Part shown: positions 48,768 through 57,974 of the stretch, in pieces
Numbering within the stretch: the stretch's first letter is position 1
Layout: each line of letters opens with the position of its first letter
Source: CAMNAO01 sp045605145
GTDB lineage: Bacteria > Bacillota > Clostridia > Oscillospirales > Oscillospiraceae
Assembly (NCBI GenBank): GCA_045605145.1
Contig: JAZUPH010000011.1
Span: forward strand, 1 to 59,979
DNA length: 59,979 nucleotides
Direction of reading: 5' to 3'
Translations under genes and position numbers: made by a program
The notes under the pieces: generated by a model
Database searches by the model: none
Told to the model about the DNA's origin: nothing
The model's input: the letters and a program-made list of their open reading frames with translations, nothing else

Positions 48768-49955
48768 ATGAGTTACGATTTCACTACCCTCAGGGACAGA
48801 TTTTCCATGAGCTCCGGCAAGTGGCTGGGCATGCGCAGGGCCAATCCCGATGTGCCGGCCGGCGTCACGCCCTTCTCCACCGCGGATATGGACCTTGTGC
48901 CGCCGCCGCAGCTGAGCGAGGGACTTAAAGAGCTGGTGGGCAGCGCCATTTTCGGCTACACCCGCCCCTGGCAGGGATACTATGACGCGGTCACCGGATG
49001 GATGAAGCGCCGTCACAACTGGGATGTGCAGGCCGAGTGGATCGTTACCACCCCCGGCATCGTTACCGCCCTGTATGACGCAGTGAAGGCCTATGCCAAG
49101 CCCGGTGAGGGTGTCATTCTGCTCACCCCTGTTTACGGCCCCTTCTACGGCGCCGCGAAGGCAAACGGCTGCGTGGTGGTGGAGTCTGCGCTTATCCCCA
49201 CCGCCGACAGTTACGAGATCGACTTTGCCGACTTTGAAGAAAAGGCAAAGGATCCCAACAACACCATGCTCATCTTCTGCTCCCCCCATAACCCCATCGG
49301 CCGCGTATGGCGCCGTGAAGAGCTGGAGAAGGTCGCCGACATCTGCCTGAGAAACGGCCTGACCGTTGTCTGCGATGAAATACATCACGACCTTATTATG
49401 CCCGGCTATGAGCATACCGTATTCGCGACCCTATCCCCCGAGATCGCCGATGTCACCGTCACCTGCACCGCAGCCAGCAAGACCTTCAACATTGCCGCGC
49501 TGCAGACCTCTGCCATCATCATCTCCAACCCAGAGCTGCGTGCCGCCTTCTCCAAGGCTATGGGCGGCCACGGTACCCACGGCGCCAATATGATCGGCTA
49601 CCGCGGCACCGAGATCGCCTATACCCAGTGTGAGGACTGGCTGGAAGAGCTGCTGGTGCTCATTAAGAGCAACTATGACTATGTGTGCAGTTACTGCGCC
49701 GAAAACATTCCCGAGATCAAGGTTACCCGCATGGAGGGCACCTACCTGCCCTGGCTTGATCTGCGCGCCTTCGGCCTTGAGGAGAAGGAGCTGGAGCAGC
49801 AGCTTAATCAGAAAGCCTGCATCTTCGGAAACATGGGCTCCGCCTTCGGCGAGAAGGGCACAGGTTTCCTGCGCCTGACTCTCACCTGCCCCCATTGGGT
49901 CATTGTTGACGCCATGGATCGTCTGGGCAAGTGGGCAGAAAGCATTCGTAAGTAA
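48768..49955 (+). CDS. MalY/PatB-family aminotransferase (C-S lyase type)
   Basis: The 395-residue protein is a fold-type I PLP enzyme. It has PFSTADMDLVPP (19-50 region), SPHNPIGRVWRREEL, CDEIHHDLIMPGYEH with the cofactor-binding Asp, and the PLP Lys in TAASKTFNIAAL. PatB/MalY enzymes split cystathionine or cysteine conjugates to give a thiol, pyruvate and ammonia. It is a single-gene unit with a clear terminator. Confidence 0.9.
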   Translation: MSYDFTTLRDRFSMSSGKWLGMRRANPDVPAGVTPFSTADMDLVPPPQLSEGLKELVGSAIFGYTRPWQGYYDAVTGWMKRRHNWDVQAEWIVTTPGIVTALYDAVKAYAKPGEGVILLTPVYGPFYGAAKANGCVVVESALIPTADSYEIDFADFEEKAKDPNNTMLIFCSPHNPIGRVWRREELEKVADICLRNGLTVVCDEIHHDLIMPGYEHTVFATLSPEIADVTVTCTAASKTFNIAALQTSAIIISNPELRAAFSKAMGGHGTHGANMIGYRGTEIAYTQCEDWLEELLVLIKSNYDYVCSYCAENIPEIKVTRMEGTYLPWLDLRAFGLEEKELEQQLNQKACIFGNMGSAFGEKGTGFLRLTLTCPHWVIVDAMDRLGKWAESIRK

Positions 49956-49975
49956 GAAATGCCTATATAACCGTA

Positions 49976-50010
49976 CAAGCCTCCCTGTCCGACAGGGAGG
50001 CTTGATTTGT
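49976..50010. terminator. Terminator after the C-S lyase gene
   Basis: CAAGCCTCCCTGT (49976-49988), CCG, ACAGGGAGGCTTG (49992-50004), then ATTTGT. It separates two convergent genes. Confidence 0.8.
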
Positions 50011-50077
50011 GCAATATTAAACGGCGCGGCGGAAATTTTCCGCCGCGCCGTGATCCTTGTTATGGGTTTCGCCGCCC

Positions 50078-51274
50078 TTACTCGGCGTCGCTGGAATAGT
50101 TGTCAAAATAGCCCTGGATGAGGACAACGGGGGTACCTTTGTCGCCGCTTCCGCTGGTCAGGTCGCACAGAGAACCCAGCAGGTCGGTCAGCTGTCTGGG
50201 GGTGGTACCCTCAGAGGCCATCTGACCCTTCAGATCCTCGTCCTTTTCCTTGATGGACTCGCGGATAGCCGCAGCCAGCTCTTCGCCGCTAAGACCGGCG
50301 AACTGGTTGTCAGCCAGATACTTCAGCTTCAACTCATTGGGGGTGCCGCTCAGCCCGTCGGTATGTGCCGGGGAGACAACGGGGTCAGCCAGCTCCCAGA
50401 TCTTGCCCACAGGATCCTTAAATGCACCGTCGCCGTAGATCATGCACTCCAGCTTCACTCCGCACAGCTGGACAAATTTTGCCTGCAGCGCGTCAACAAA
50501 GGTCTTGCAGTCACGGGGGAAGAGCTTGACGCTGTCCTCGGTGGCCTTGTTGGAGCCGTAAAGGCCGTAGTTCTCGTTGTAGCCGCTGCCGTTAACCGGG
50601 GCATTCATAATGTCGCCCATGGTCAGAACGGTCTGCGCGCCGGCGGCCTTAAGGCGGCGGCAGGTGCGTGCGCGGGTATGGATATCGCAGGCGATAACAT
50701 TGGGGCAGATGCCGGGGACGATGTCCACCCGGTTGGAGAAGGTGACATCCACCTCACAGCCGCATTCGCGGACGACCTGCTTATAATACTCAACATAGTC
50801 AACGCCGGTGAAGGGGTGCAGATTGTAGCCGAACAGCTCGCGATACTGCTCCTCAGTCAGAACGTCGGAGTAGGGGTTGACGCCCTTCTCATCCAGCAGA
50901 TCCTCATCGAACAGGTGGTTGCCCACCTCGTCGGAGGGGTAGCTCATAACCAGATGGATCTTTTTGAGACCTTTTGCCATGCCGCGCAGGCAGATAGCAA
51001 AGCGGTTTCTGGACAGAATGGGGAACAGCACCACGGCCTCGTCCCCGCCGATCTTGGCCTTGACATCCTGTGCTATGTCGTCGACCTTGGCGTAGTTGCC
51101 GTATGCGCGGGCCACGATGGACTCGGTCACTGCGACAACATCCTTGCTGTGCAGGTTAAAACCCTCTTCCTTTGCCGCGTTGATCACTCCCTCAGCCACG
51201 ATGGACACAAGATCGTCGCCCTGGCGGATAATGGGCATACGGATGCCTCTTGAAATTGTACCGACAGATCTCAT
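50078..51274 (-). CDS. Coenzyme F420-0:L-glutamate ligase-like protein
   Basis: The 398-residue protein matches the CofE-type ligase family by its opening (GTISRGIRMPIIRQGDDL), DVVAVTESIVARAYGNY, VLFPILSRNRFAICLRG and GDIMNAPVNGSG. CofE adds gamma-linked glutamates to F420-0. Nothing else of F420 synthesis is seen here, and gut Clostridia are not known for F420. The protein is therefore likely to act on another acid, adding an amino acid through an acyl phosphate. The substrate is unknown. Single gene with its own promoter. Confidence 0.8.
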   Translation of the reverse strand: MRSVGTISRGIRMPIIRQGDDLVSIVAEGVINAAKEEGFNLHSKDVVAVTESIVARAYGNYAKVDDIAQDVKAKIGGDEAVVLFPILSRNRFAICLRGMAKGLKKIHLVMSYPSDEVGNHLFDEDLLDEKGVNPYSDVLTEEQYRELFGYNLHPFTGVDYVEYYKQVVRECGCEVDVTFSNRVDIVPGICPNVIACDIHTRARTCRRLKAAGAQTVLTMGDIMNAPVNGSGYNENYGLYGSNKATEDSVKLFPRDCKTFVDALQAKFVQLCGVKLECMIYGDGAFKDPVGKIWELADPVVSPAHTDGLSGTPNELKLKYLADNQFAGLSGEELAAAIRESIKEKDEDLKGQMASEGTTPRQLTDLLGSLCDLTSGSGDKGTPVVLIQGYFDNYSSDAE

Positions 51275-51334
51275 AAAAATACCTCCGGAAAAGTAGGCGC
51301 GTTCGCACCCCGGCGCTTAAAAACACCGCATGAA

Positions 51335-51363
51335 ATAATATCACAACACTAAGCCCTTGTAAA
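51335..51363 (-). promoter_or_regulatory. Promoter of the CofE-like gene
   Basis: Minus strand: TTTACA (51358-51363), a 17-base spacer and TATTAT (51335-51340). Confidence 0.65.
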
Positions 51364-51409
51364 CATCAAAACCCACATATTTTAGGGTTTTTGTACGGGC
51401 AAAATGTGA

Positions 51410-52156
51410 TTATTTTGGCGCATCTGTACCGCTGCCGCCTTCTGCCTTACCGCATCTGCTCGCCAGACTATAGCCCACGCCCGGATGGGTGAAGATATAC
51501 TTCGGATTTTGTGGGTCTTCGCCCAGCTTGCGGCGGATGTTGGCCATGTTCACTCTCAGGATCTGGTTGCCGTCGGGCATGACAGAGCCCCAAAGCTGCT
51601 GCATGATGAAGCCGTACTCCACCACCTTTCCCGCGTGGCAGCCCAAGAGCGCCACAATACGGTACTCCCTCTGCGTAAGGCGGACGTCGACCCCGTCCAC
51701 ATAAACCTTCCGCAGGCGGTAATCGATCGAAAGTCCGCCGGTGCTGAACACACCCTCATAGGTGTCGGCGGCGTCCAGTCCCGCGCTTATCGCTCGCTTG
51801 AGGGCGCGGCGGCAGCGGGCCAGCAGCTCTTCATCGCTGACAGGGCGCAGGATATAATCGTCAGCGCCGGCGTCAAAGGCGGCGATGCGCTCGGCTGCGC
51901 TGTCCCTGCCGGACAGCACTATAATAGGGCACAGTGTACCAATGCGCAGCCTGTCAATAAATACCGCTGCGCTGGTGCGTGGAAGATCCGCGTCCATCAC
52001 CATGATGTCCGGGCAGTGCGAGTTGAAAAGGGACAGGGCCTGGGGCGTGGAACCCGCCACGATACAGTCGTAGCCCTGCTGAGTAAACAGCTGCTCCAGC
52101 TTCTGCGAACGGGAGTGGGAGCGGTCTGCGATCAGAATTTTATATTTTATCGTCAT
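51410..52156 (-). CDS. OmpR/KdpE-type response regulator with degenerate receiver
   Basis: The 248-residue protein has an N-terminal receiver domain with phospho-acceptor Asp55 (VMDADLPR). The usual acidic pair is reduced to one Asp (ILIADRSHS), and the conserved Lys is Arg (ILRPVS). The C-terminal winged helix (about 140-235) has RLTQREYRIVALL and VNMANIRRKLGEDP, typical of the OmpR group. A degenerate receiver often works without phosphorylation. No histidine kinase is adjacent; two membrane genes precede it in the operon. A kinase elsewhere remains possible. Confidence 0.85.
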   Translation of the reverse strand: MTIKYKILIADRSHSRSQKLEQLFTQQGYDCIVAGSTPQALSLFNSHCPDIMVMDADLPRTSAAVFIDRLRIGTLCPIIVLSGRDSAAERIAAFDAGADDYILRPVSDEELLARCRRALKRAISAGLDAADTYEGVFSTGGLSIDYRLRKVYVDGVDVRLTQREYRIVALLGCHAGKVVEYGFIMQQLWGSVMPDGNQILRVNMANIRRKLGEDPQNPKYIFTHPGVGYSLASRCGKAEGGSGTDAPK

Positions 52157-52185
52157 TGGCGTAGTTTTCTCCTTAAAGAGCCCTG

Positions 52186-52620
52186 TCAGTAAACGGTTAT
52201 CTCGTATATCGGCACCCAGGTGCCGCGCAGGGTCATACCCTCCGCCATTGTGCCGTCCCAGATCTGACCATCCAGCAACCAGTAGAAGCGGTACCCGTCG
52301 GTGTCCTGGGGCGCGGCGGAATTGATTCTGTCCGCACTGACGCCTACCCTGCGCTCGATCACCGAGCCGCCGGGTGTTGCGGAGTAGATCAGTGTCACAG
52401 ACGCGCCCGAACCGTCGTTCTGCGCCGGCCCGTTGAGGGTGTTCATAATGTTGCCACCCAGCGAAGCCGTGATCGCTTCTGCTGCGGCGTGAGCGTCCTT
52501 GCTGTGCATATCGGCGCCGCCCGGGAAGAAGAATATGCCCGCGCAGATAAAAACCGCGATGCCCACGACGGAGGCAATCAGAAAGCGGGGAAGCATCGGA
52601 TTTCTGCGTCTGTTATCCAT
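52186..52620 (-). CDS. Small membrane protein in the response-regulator operon
   Basis: The 144-residue protein starts MDNRRRNPML and has one helix (about 15-33). The outside part contains a pattern DGYRFYWLLDGQIWDGTM. I do not recognise the family. Its start overlaps the upstream membrane gene's stop by 8 bases and the response regulator begins 29 bases after its stop, so the three genes are probably one unit. Confidence 0.6.
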   Translation of the reverse strand: MDNRRRNPMLPRFLIASVVGIAVFICAGIFFFPGGADMHSKDAHAAAEAITASLGGNIMNTLNGPAQNDGSGASVTLIYSATPGGSVIERRVGVSADRINSAAPQDTDGYRFYWLLDGQIWDGTMAEGMTLRGTWVPIYEITVY

Positions 52621-53815
52621 TTGCTCCACCCCCGATCCCGGTGACCCTGACCGTCAGCGCGCGCTCACCCTCAATGCGGCGGTCGTGCCTGCTGACAGCT
52701 ATGAGATATATTGTACCGCCAAATGCGGAAAGTATAAGTGTCAGCACCGCGATAAGTGGCAGGCTGAAGCTAAGACGGCTGCGACCCTTGATCTGTGCCG
52801 TCAGTACGGCGGAAATCTGCCCACCCGAGTACACCGGCACACCGTCCTGCGCGCCGTCGGCGGCATCGGACAGGGTGAAACTGTACCGTGTGCCGTGGCA
52901 GTCAAAACCCTCCAGCAGGGCGCTTTGGCGGGCTGCATCCGTATCGGCGCCGTACTCCAGTGTGATGGCGGCCGAGCGCAGGGCGCTGTTTTGCAGCAGC
53001 AGCTCATCATGCTCTGCACTGCATATGGGCGCAAGCTGCGCGTTCATAATAACGATGCCAACCGCGCACAGCAGGATAATGGCCGCAGAAACGAGCATCG
53101 CGCGCAGGCTGTACCCGCTGATTACACTGCGGAAGCCCTCTCTGGCGTCCAGCTTTTCAAAGTCCCGCTCTCTTAGGCGGCGGATGCAGCCCAGCAGCAG
53201 GAAAACAAGGATGAAAACCGCAACGCCCAACACAAGAGCCGCGGCAAGGATCAGATAATTGTCCAAAAGAGCCTGAACATAGGCGGAATAATCCACCGCC
53301 ACCTGCACAAAGCCAGCGATCTTGCCCTGATGCGTGATTATCGCCACGGCGCAGCAGACGGGGTCATCCCGGTCGACGCAGCTGCCTTCACTCCTTGCGG
53401 TGAGAATGTGTTGCTGAGACGGCGTGACAGCGCAGTCACCCGCCAGCATTTCAAAGCGGGTGCCGCTGGCGGTGTACACACCCCAGCTCACGCTGTCCCC
53501 GGCGGTGCATGAGGAAAGCTCAAACAGCGGGGCAAGGCGCGCGTTTATACGCCCTGCGCCGTCTTCCCCACCGCTCAGATCTGCCCCGTCCACCAGGGAG
53601 GCGCAAACCTTGGCATGCTCCAGCGCCTTTGCCCGGGCAAGCTGAGTATAATGGGAATACTGGGTCAGCCCCAGTGCCGCGTACAGTACAGCCACCACCG
53701 ACAAAACTATCACCAGCAGTGACAATAAAAGGTGAGTGCCTCTGCGGCCGAGAAAAACTTCGTCGCTTATCGGCCGTTCTGACCGCTTCACGTGCTTTGC
53801 TTCATGCCGTCCCAT
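52613..53815 (-). CDS. Membrane sensor-like protein without a kinase domain
   Basis: The 400-residue protein starts at MGRHEAKHV with GGAGGTGAG upstream. It has two halves, each with a helix, an outside domain and a second helix: about 28-50 and 190-215, then 245-270 and 360-385. The outside parts resemble Cache-like sensor domains (SWGVYTASGTRFEML, DDPVCCAVAIITHQGKIAGFV). No HisKA or HATPase motif is present. It could be a ligand-sensing partner for the response regulator encoded downstream, through an unknown mechanism. Confidence 0.65.
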   Translation of the reverse strand: MGRHEAKHVKRSERPISDEVFLGRRGTHLLLSLLVIVLSVVAVLYAALGLTQYSHYTQLARAKALEHAKVCASLVDGADLSGGEDGAGRINARLAPLFELSSCTAGDSVSWGVYTASGTRFEMLAGDCAVTPSQQHILTARSEGSCVDRDDPVCCAVAIITHQGKIAGFVQVAVDYSAYVQALLDNYLILAAALVLGVAVFILVFLLLGCIRRLRERDFEKLDAREGFRSVISGYSLRAMLVSAAIILLCAVGIVIMNAQLAPICSAEHDELLLQNSALRSAAITLEYGADTDAARQSALLEGFDCHGTRYSFTLSDAADGAQDGVPVYSGGQISAVLTAQIKGRSRLSFSLPLIAVLTLILSAFGGTIYLIAVSRHDRRIEGERALTVRVTGIGGGANG

Positions 53816-53890
53816 GCACTCACCTCCCTGTTCAGATTTGATATCATCGCGCCGGGAAAAAGGCTGTTGCCGCCCTCTCCCAACTATAGA

Positions 53891-53919
53891 ATTATAACAT
53901 ACAGCTGGGGGGTAAACAA
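53891..53919 (-). promoter_or_regulatory. Promoter of the sensor-like/response-regulator operon
   Basis: Minus strand: TTGTTT (53914-53919), a 17-base spacer and TATAAT (53891-53896), just beyond the stop of the upstream gene. Confidence 0.5.
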
Positions 53920-53922
53920 CCG

Positions 53923-54429
53923 TCAATCACCCTTTTTCGACACTTTTATCACCAGAGCCAGGGGCCAGCGGCTGTAGGTTTTCAGAAATGTTGTTTTGTC
54001 CGATATATGCACCTGCCGCCCGTATACCGCGTTAAAATAGCGGTACAGCTCACCCTCCTGCCGCTGGTAAGCCACATAATGCCCGCTGCGCCGTGCGCGG
54101 TACATCGCTATACCCGCCTCACCCCAGCTGCGCTTTGTCCTGCGGCTTATGAGCATGATACGCGGTCTGAAGCCGCGAAACAGGAGATACAGCCACAAGA
54201 AGAAAACGTTCACCCCTGTGGTTCCGCTCATGGGAGACAGGCGGTTGAGCTGCCGTGCCACTTTCTGCGCATCCGGGCTTTCGCCCCGCAACAGATGCAG
54301 GTTGTATGCCGCGATCCAGCCGCAGCCGCAGCGTGCGCTGCCCCGCCGTCCGAAGGGGATGCCGCCGGTCTTGGACTGGTCAATTATGCGGCCGCCGGCG
54401 TCAAGCGCCTCTGCAGGCAGTCCGTTCAT
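53923..54429 (-). CDS. Small protein with papain-like Cys and His motifs
   Basis: The 168-residue protein starts MNGLPAEAL with GGAGCAGGGG upstream. GGIPFGRRGSARCGCGWIAA holds a Cys in a typical cysteine-peptidase helix start (CGCGWIAAYNLH). A His follows in GHYVAYQR, with Asn/Asp in YRYFNAVYG. This resembles papain-fold (C39-like) domains. Its ATG overlaps the stop of the LysR gene (ATGA), so the two are translated together. Substrate and role are unknown. Confidence 0.6.
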   Translation of the reverse strand: MNGLPAEALDAGGRIIDQSKTGGIPFGRRGSARCGCGWIAAYNLHLLRGESPDAQKVARQLNRLSPMSGTTGVNVFFLWLYLLFRGFRPRIMLISRRTKRSWGEAGIAMYRARRSGHYVAYQRQEGELYRYFNAVYGRQVHISDKTTFLKTYSRWPLALVIKVSKKGD

Positions 54430-55304
54430 ATCCCCTGCTCCTTTACCCACTGGGCGGCATACTGCATGAACAGCTCTGCCGCGATGCCGACATCCTTCCC
54501 AACCGGCATTGCCAGCGCAATGGTGCGCGACGCCGCCGGTTCAAGTGAACGCACCGCCACCTTGTCGCTGCGGCCGGCGATCAGCAGCCGCGGCACTATC
54601 GACACGCCCAGTCCCTGTTCCACCATGGCGATTATGGCGTAGTCGTCCTTGGTGGAAAAGCGCACATCCGGCTTCACCCCCGCCTTGCCCAGCGCACGGC
54701 GAATGTCCTGATCCGAGGCCTGCAGCAGGGTGATAAAAGGCTCCGCCGCCAACAGGGTGGTAGGCACCCTTTCCATTGCCGCAAGGGGATGATCCTGGGG
54801 CAGGATGGCAACCAGCTCATCCTCTTTAAGCACCGTGTGGCTGCAGCCCTCCGGCGCGGGCAGGGTGATAAAGGCCAGATCGATGCTGCCGTCCTTCAGC
54901 CAGCGGTCAACATCGGAGTAGTCACCGTTGTACATCTCAAACTCCACCTGGGGATACAACCTGCCGAAGCCCTTTATCATGCCCGGCAGCCAGTGCACTG
55001 CCACGCTGGTGAACGCGCCGATGCGTATCCGTCCGCCGGCAGTGCCTCGTATCACCGCCGCCTCTTTATACAGGGCACCGTGCGCCTCCGCCATTGCCTT
55101 TATATAAGGCAAAAGCCGCCGTCCGTCATCCGTCAGGCGTATGCCGCCCTTGCTGCGGCTCAAAAGCGTCAGCCCCAGCTCCTCTTCAAAGCCGCTGATG
55201 CTGTGGCTGATGGCCGACTGGGTGCGCCCCAGTGCCTGCGCCGCCAGTGTCAGCGAGCCCAGCTCGACCGTCTTTAAAAATGCCTCATAACCTCGGACAG
55301 CCAT
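54426..55304 (-). CDS. LysR-family transcriptional regulator
   Basis: The 292-residue protein begins MAVRGYEAFLKTVEL and has the LysR helix-turn-helix (LTLAAQALGRTQSAISHSI) and the periplasmic-binding-like effector domain (IRIGAFTSVAVHWLP, VEFEMYNGDYSDVDRWL). AAGGAGG precedes the start. It is divergent from putP with a 190-base shared region, so putP is its likely target. The inducer is not known. Confidence 0.9.
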   Translation of the reverse strand: MAVRGYEAFLKTVELGSLTLAAQALGRTQSAISHSISGFEEELGLTLLSRSKGGIRLTDDGRRLLPYIKAMAEAHGALYKEAAVIRGTAGGRIRIGAFTSVAVHWLPGMIKGFGRLYPQVEFEMYNGDYSDVDRWLKDGSIDLAFITLPAPEGCSHTVLKEDELVAILPQDHPLAAMERVPTTLLAAEPFITLLQASDQDIRRALGKAGVKPDVRFSTKDDYAIIAMVEQGLGVSIVPRLLIAGRSDKVAVRSLEPAASRTIALAMPVGKDVGIAAELFMQYAAQWVKEQGI

Positions 55305-55347
55305 GATTACTGCCTCCTTGATATTAATTAATTTCATGCATATTGTG

Positions 55348-55376
55348 AATATACTGCATATTACACAAAAAATCAA
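55348..55376 (-). promoter_or_regulatory. Promoter of the LysR gene
   Basis: Minus strand: TTGATT (55371-55376), a 17-base spacer and TATATT (55348-55353). It is back to back with the putP promoter. Confidence 0.6.
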
Positions 55377-55400
55377 TAGAAATTTTAATCAATATTACCG

Positions 55401-55429
55401 TTGCCAAAGGGTGCGCGAGAGTTTATAAT
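55401..55429 (+). promoter_or_regulatory. Promoter of putP
   Basis: TTGCCA (55401-55406), a 17-base spacer and TATAAT (55424-55429). Confidence 0.7.
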
Positions 55430-55494
55430 ACGCATATATTATTTATTTTAATAATATTAATGAAATAAATTCATCCGAGAAAGGAATCGGAGCT

Positions 55495-56955
55495 ATGTTT
55501 AACGCAGAACTGATAGTATTTATTGTATATCTTATAGGTATGCTGGGTATAGGAGTTGTTTTCTTCCTGCGCTCCAAGGGCGGCGGGGAGAAGGACTATT
55601 TCCTTGGCGGGCGCAAAATGGGCGCATGGGTCTCTGCCCTGTCTGCCGGCGCCTCGGACATGAGCGCCTGGGCGCTTATGGGTCTGCCGGCATCCATTTA
55701 CGCCATGGGCATGGGCCAGACCTGGATAGCCATTGGCCTGCTCCTGGGCTACGCCGCCAGCTGGATCATTGAAGCGCCCCGTCTGCGCCGCTTCACTATC
55801 GCGGCAGATGACTCCATCACCATCCCCCAGTACTTGACCAAGCGCTTCAAGTCTAAGAGCAAGACTCTGCAGATGATCTGCGCCGTCATCTTCCTTGTGG
55901 CCTACACCATCTATGCCGCCAGCAGTATAAAGGCCTGCGGCACCCTGTTCAACACCGTTCTGGGCATTGACGCCTCCGTGGCGATGTACATTGCCGCCGT
56001 CATCATCGTAGGCTACACCTTCCTTGGCGGCTTCAACGCCGTGTGCTGGACGGACTTCTTCCAGGGCCTTCTCATGCTGGGCGCGCTGATGATCGCACCC
56101 ATTTTCGCCCTTGCGCTTAAGAATAACGCCGTGGCTGCTGCCTATCCCGCAGGCTACTGGAACTTCTTCTCTTCCGGCGCAGGCAGCTGGGGCAGCTGGG
56201 CGGATATAATTTCCGGCCTTGGCTGGGGTCTCGGCTACTTCGGTATGCCCCACATCATCATCCGTTTCATGTCCATCAAGAGCGAAAAAGAGCTTAAGAA
56301 GTCCGCAAAGATCGGCATCACCTGGACGACAATCATCCTCTCCTTCTCTGTTGCCGTGGGCGCCATAGGCCGCTGGTATCTGGGCGAGATCGCCGACTCC
56401 TCCACGGTGTTCATCACCATGGTGCGCAGCATCTTTCCCGCTGTCATCTCCGGTATCCTGCTGTCTGCCATCCTCGCTGCTGCAATGAGCACTGCCGACT
56501 CCCAGCTTCTGGCATCTGCCTCCGCCTTTGCCAGCGACGTGTATAAGCCCGTCATCCGCAAGAAGGCCAGTGACAAGGAAATGCTGTGGGCCAGCCGTAT
56601 CGTGGTTGCCGTCATAGCGGTCGTTGCGGTGTTCATCGCCTCCGACCCCGACAGCGGCACCATCATGGGCCTTGTTGAAAACGCATGGGGCGTATTCGGC
56701 GCAGCCTTCGGCCCGGTCATCATGCTCAGCCTGTTCTGGCGCCGCCTTAATTATTCGGGCGCCGTGGCCGGTATCGTCACCGGTGCAGCGGTGGACATTC
56801 TGTGGCTGGCGTTCCTGTCCTCCACCGGTGTTTATGAGATCGTACCCGGCTGCATCCTGGGCGCGGCTGCGGCAGCCTTTGTGACCCTCGTCACCAAGGC
56901 TCCGGGCGATGATGTTACGGCGCTTTTCGATTCCGCTTCCAAGTCTGAGGCATGA
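55495..56955 (+). CDS. putP: Sodium/proline symporter
   Basis: The 486-residue protein has the SSS family plan with 12-13 helices. Marks are DYFLGGRKMGAWVSALSAGASDMSAW (about 33-58), GYTFLGGFNAVCWTDFFQG (about 175-193) and AAAMSTADSQLLASASAFASDVYKP (about 330-354), all typical of PutP. It imports proline with Na+. The divergent LysR gene probably controls it. Confidence 0.92.
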   Translation: MFNAELIVFIVYLIGMLGIGVVFFLRSKGGGEKDYFLGGRKMGAWVSALSAGASDMSAWALMGLPASIYAMGMGQTWIAIGLLLGYAASWIIEAPRLRRFTIAADDSITIPQYLTKRFKSKSKTLQMICAVIFLVAYTIYAASSIKACGTLFNTVLGIDASVAMYIAAVIIVGYTFLGGFNAVCWTDFFQGLLMLGALMIAPIFALALKNNAVAAAYPAGYWNFFSSGAGSWGSWADIISGLGWGLGYFGMPHIIIRFMSIKSEKELKKSAKIGITWTTIILSFSVAVGAIGRWYLGEIADSSTVFITMVRSIFPAVISGILLSAILAAAMSTADSQLLASASAFASDVYKPVIRKKASDKEMLWASRIVVAVIAVVAVFIASDPDSGTIMGLVENAWGVFGAAFGPVIMLSLFWRRLNYSGAVAGIVTGAAVDILWLAFLSSTGVYEIVPGCILGAAAAAFVTLVTKAPGDDVTALFDSASKSEA

Positions 56956-56994
56956 TTATTCATACCTATTGTCGTGATTTTTCATTCCCTAAAA

Positions 56995-57029
56995 GCAAAT
57001 CCCCTGTTCCTTGCGAACAGGGGATTTGC
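56995..57029. terminator. Terminator between putP and the DivIVA-like gene
   Basis: GCAAATCCCCTGTTC (56995-57009), a 5-base loop and GAACAGGGGATTTGC (57015-57029). A 15-bp stem between convergent genes. Confidence 0.75.
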
Positions 57030-57070
57030 CATATATATCAGATTATCGATCGGTTTAGGGTGGCGGGGAC

Positions 57071-57697
57071 TTAGTTTGCTTCCATCCCGCCGGAGATGTT
57101 GTCGGCCATGGCGCCAAACTGCTGTGCGGCACTGCGCACCTGGGCGGAAAGATTGTCCAGCGCGGCGGTAACCTTCCAGAATTCGCCGTTTGCCCGGTCA
57201 GCCACAGCCTCGGTCAGCTCTGCCGATTGGGCACATTCCGCGCCCAGCCCGCGCAGTGTCTCCACCGCCTCTTCAAGGGCGATAACGCGGCGGCTGTTTG
57301 CCAGGGCCTCCGCCTCCTCGGCGCGGCGCAGTGCGTCAGCCAGTGCGGCTTCAGTTTCGCTCAGCCTGGTCTCGGCCTGTTCCAGCCTTCCGCTCTTTTC
57401 GCCAAGCTCCTTCTCCAGCGCGTCCACACGCTCCTGCAGTTGGGCGCACTTTGCATCCGCCTGTGCGTTGCTATCGGCGATCTGCTCATTGCTCTGCCGT
57501 GCGATGAGCTGTGCCTCCCCAAGGCGCAGACTAAGCTCCGTGTTCTGGGCGATGCAGCTGTTCAGCTCCGTCGTGCGGCGCCCAAGCTCGGTATTAAGGG
57601 CGTTGCGCTCTGCCGCCAGTTTCTCTATATATGCCGCCACATCCTTGCGGTTAAAGCCGCCGAAAAGTTTGCCGCGGAATCCGTTTTCATTTGCCAT
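57071..57697 (-). CDS. DivIVA-like coiled-coil protein
   Basis: The 208-residue protein starts MANENGFRGKLFGGFNRKDVAAYIEKL, the short N-terminal motif used by DivIVA/GpsB-type proteins to reach curved membranes. It is then almost wholly coiled coil (30-150; ELGEKSGRLEQAETRLSE and similar heptads). A short C-terminal region follows. It probably has a role in cell-pole or septum organisation. No other division genes adjoin it. Confidence 0.7.
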   Translation of the reverse strand: MANENGFRGKLFGGFNRKDVAAYIEKLAAERNALNTELGRRTTELNSCIAQNTELSLRLGEAQLIARQSNEQIADSNAQADAKCAQLQERVDALEKELGEKSGRLEQAETRLSETEAALADALRRAEEAEALANSRRVIALEEAVETLRGLGAECAQSAELTEAVADRANGEFWKVTAALDNLSAQVRSAAQQFGAMADNISGGMEAN

Positions 57698-57974
57698 AGC
57701 ACTTACACCTCCATAAGGTGATAAAATTCTATCACATTCCGCCAGTTTTTACAACAGCGGCATAAAATTTTTGTGCTTGCCGGTGGTTGGCATACTCATC
57801 AGTGTTTTTAATACAAGGGTGAATGGTTAAACACGATGTGGATAAACAGGGAGGAATACATACAACTGCCAGAGCATCATACCCAACAGGCAAAACACAT
57901 CCCCGGCGCAACTACGGCATCGGGGATGGCTGTTTAGTATTATGTAAACTTATCGCAGGGCTGCACCGATCGTT
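57698..57974. other. Gene-free stretch
   Basis: No supportable gene lies here. A GC-rich hairpin is visible near 57899-57928 (CATCCCC with GGGGATG), just after the stop of the membrane gene at 57975 on the minus strand. It may act as its terminator. Confidence 0.4.
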
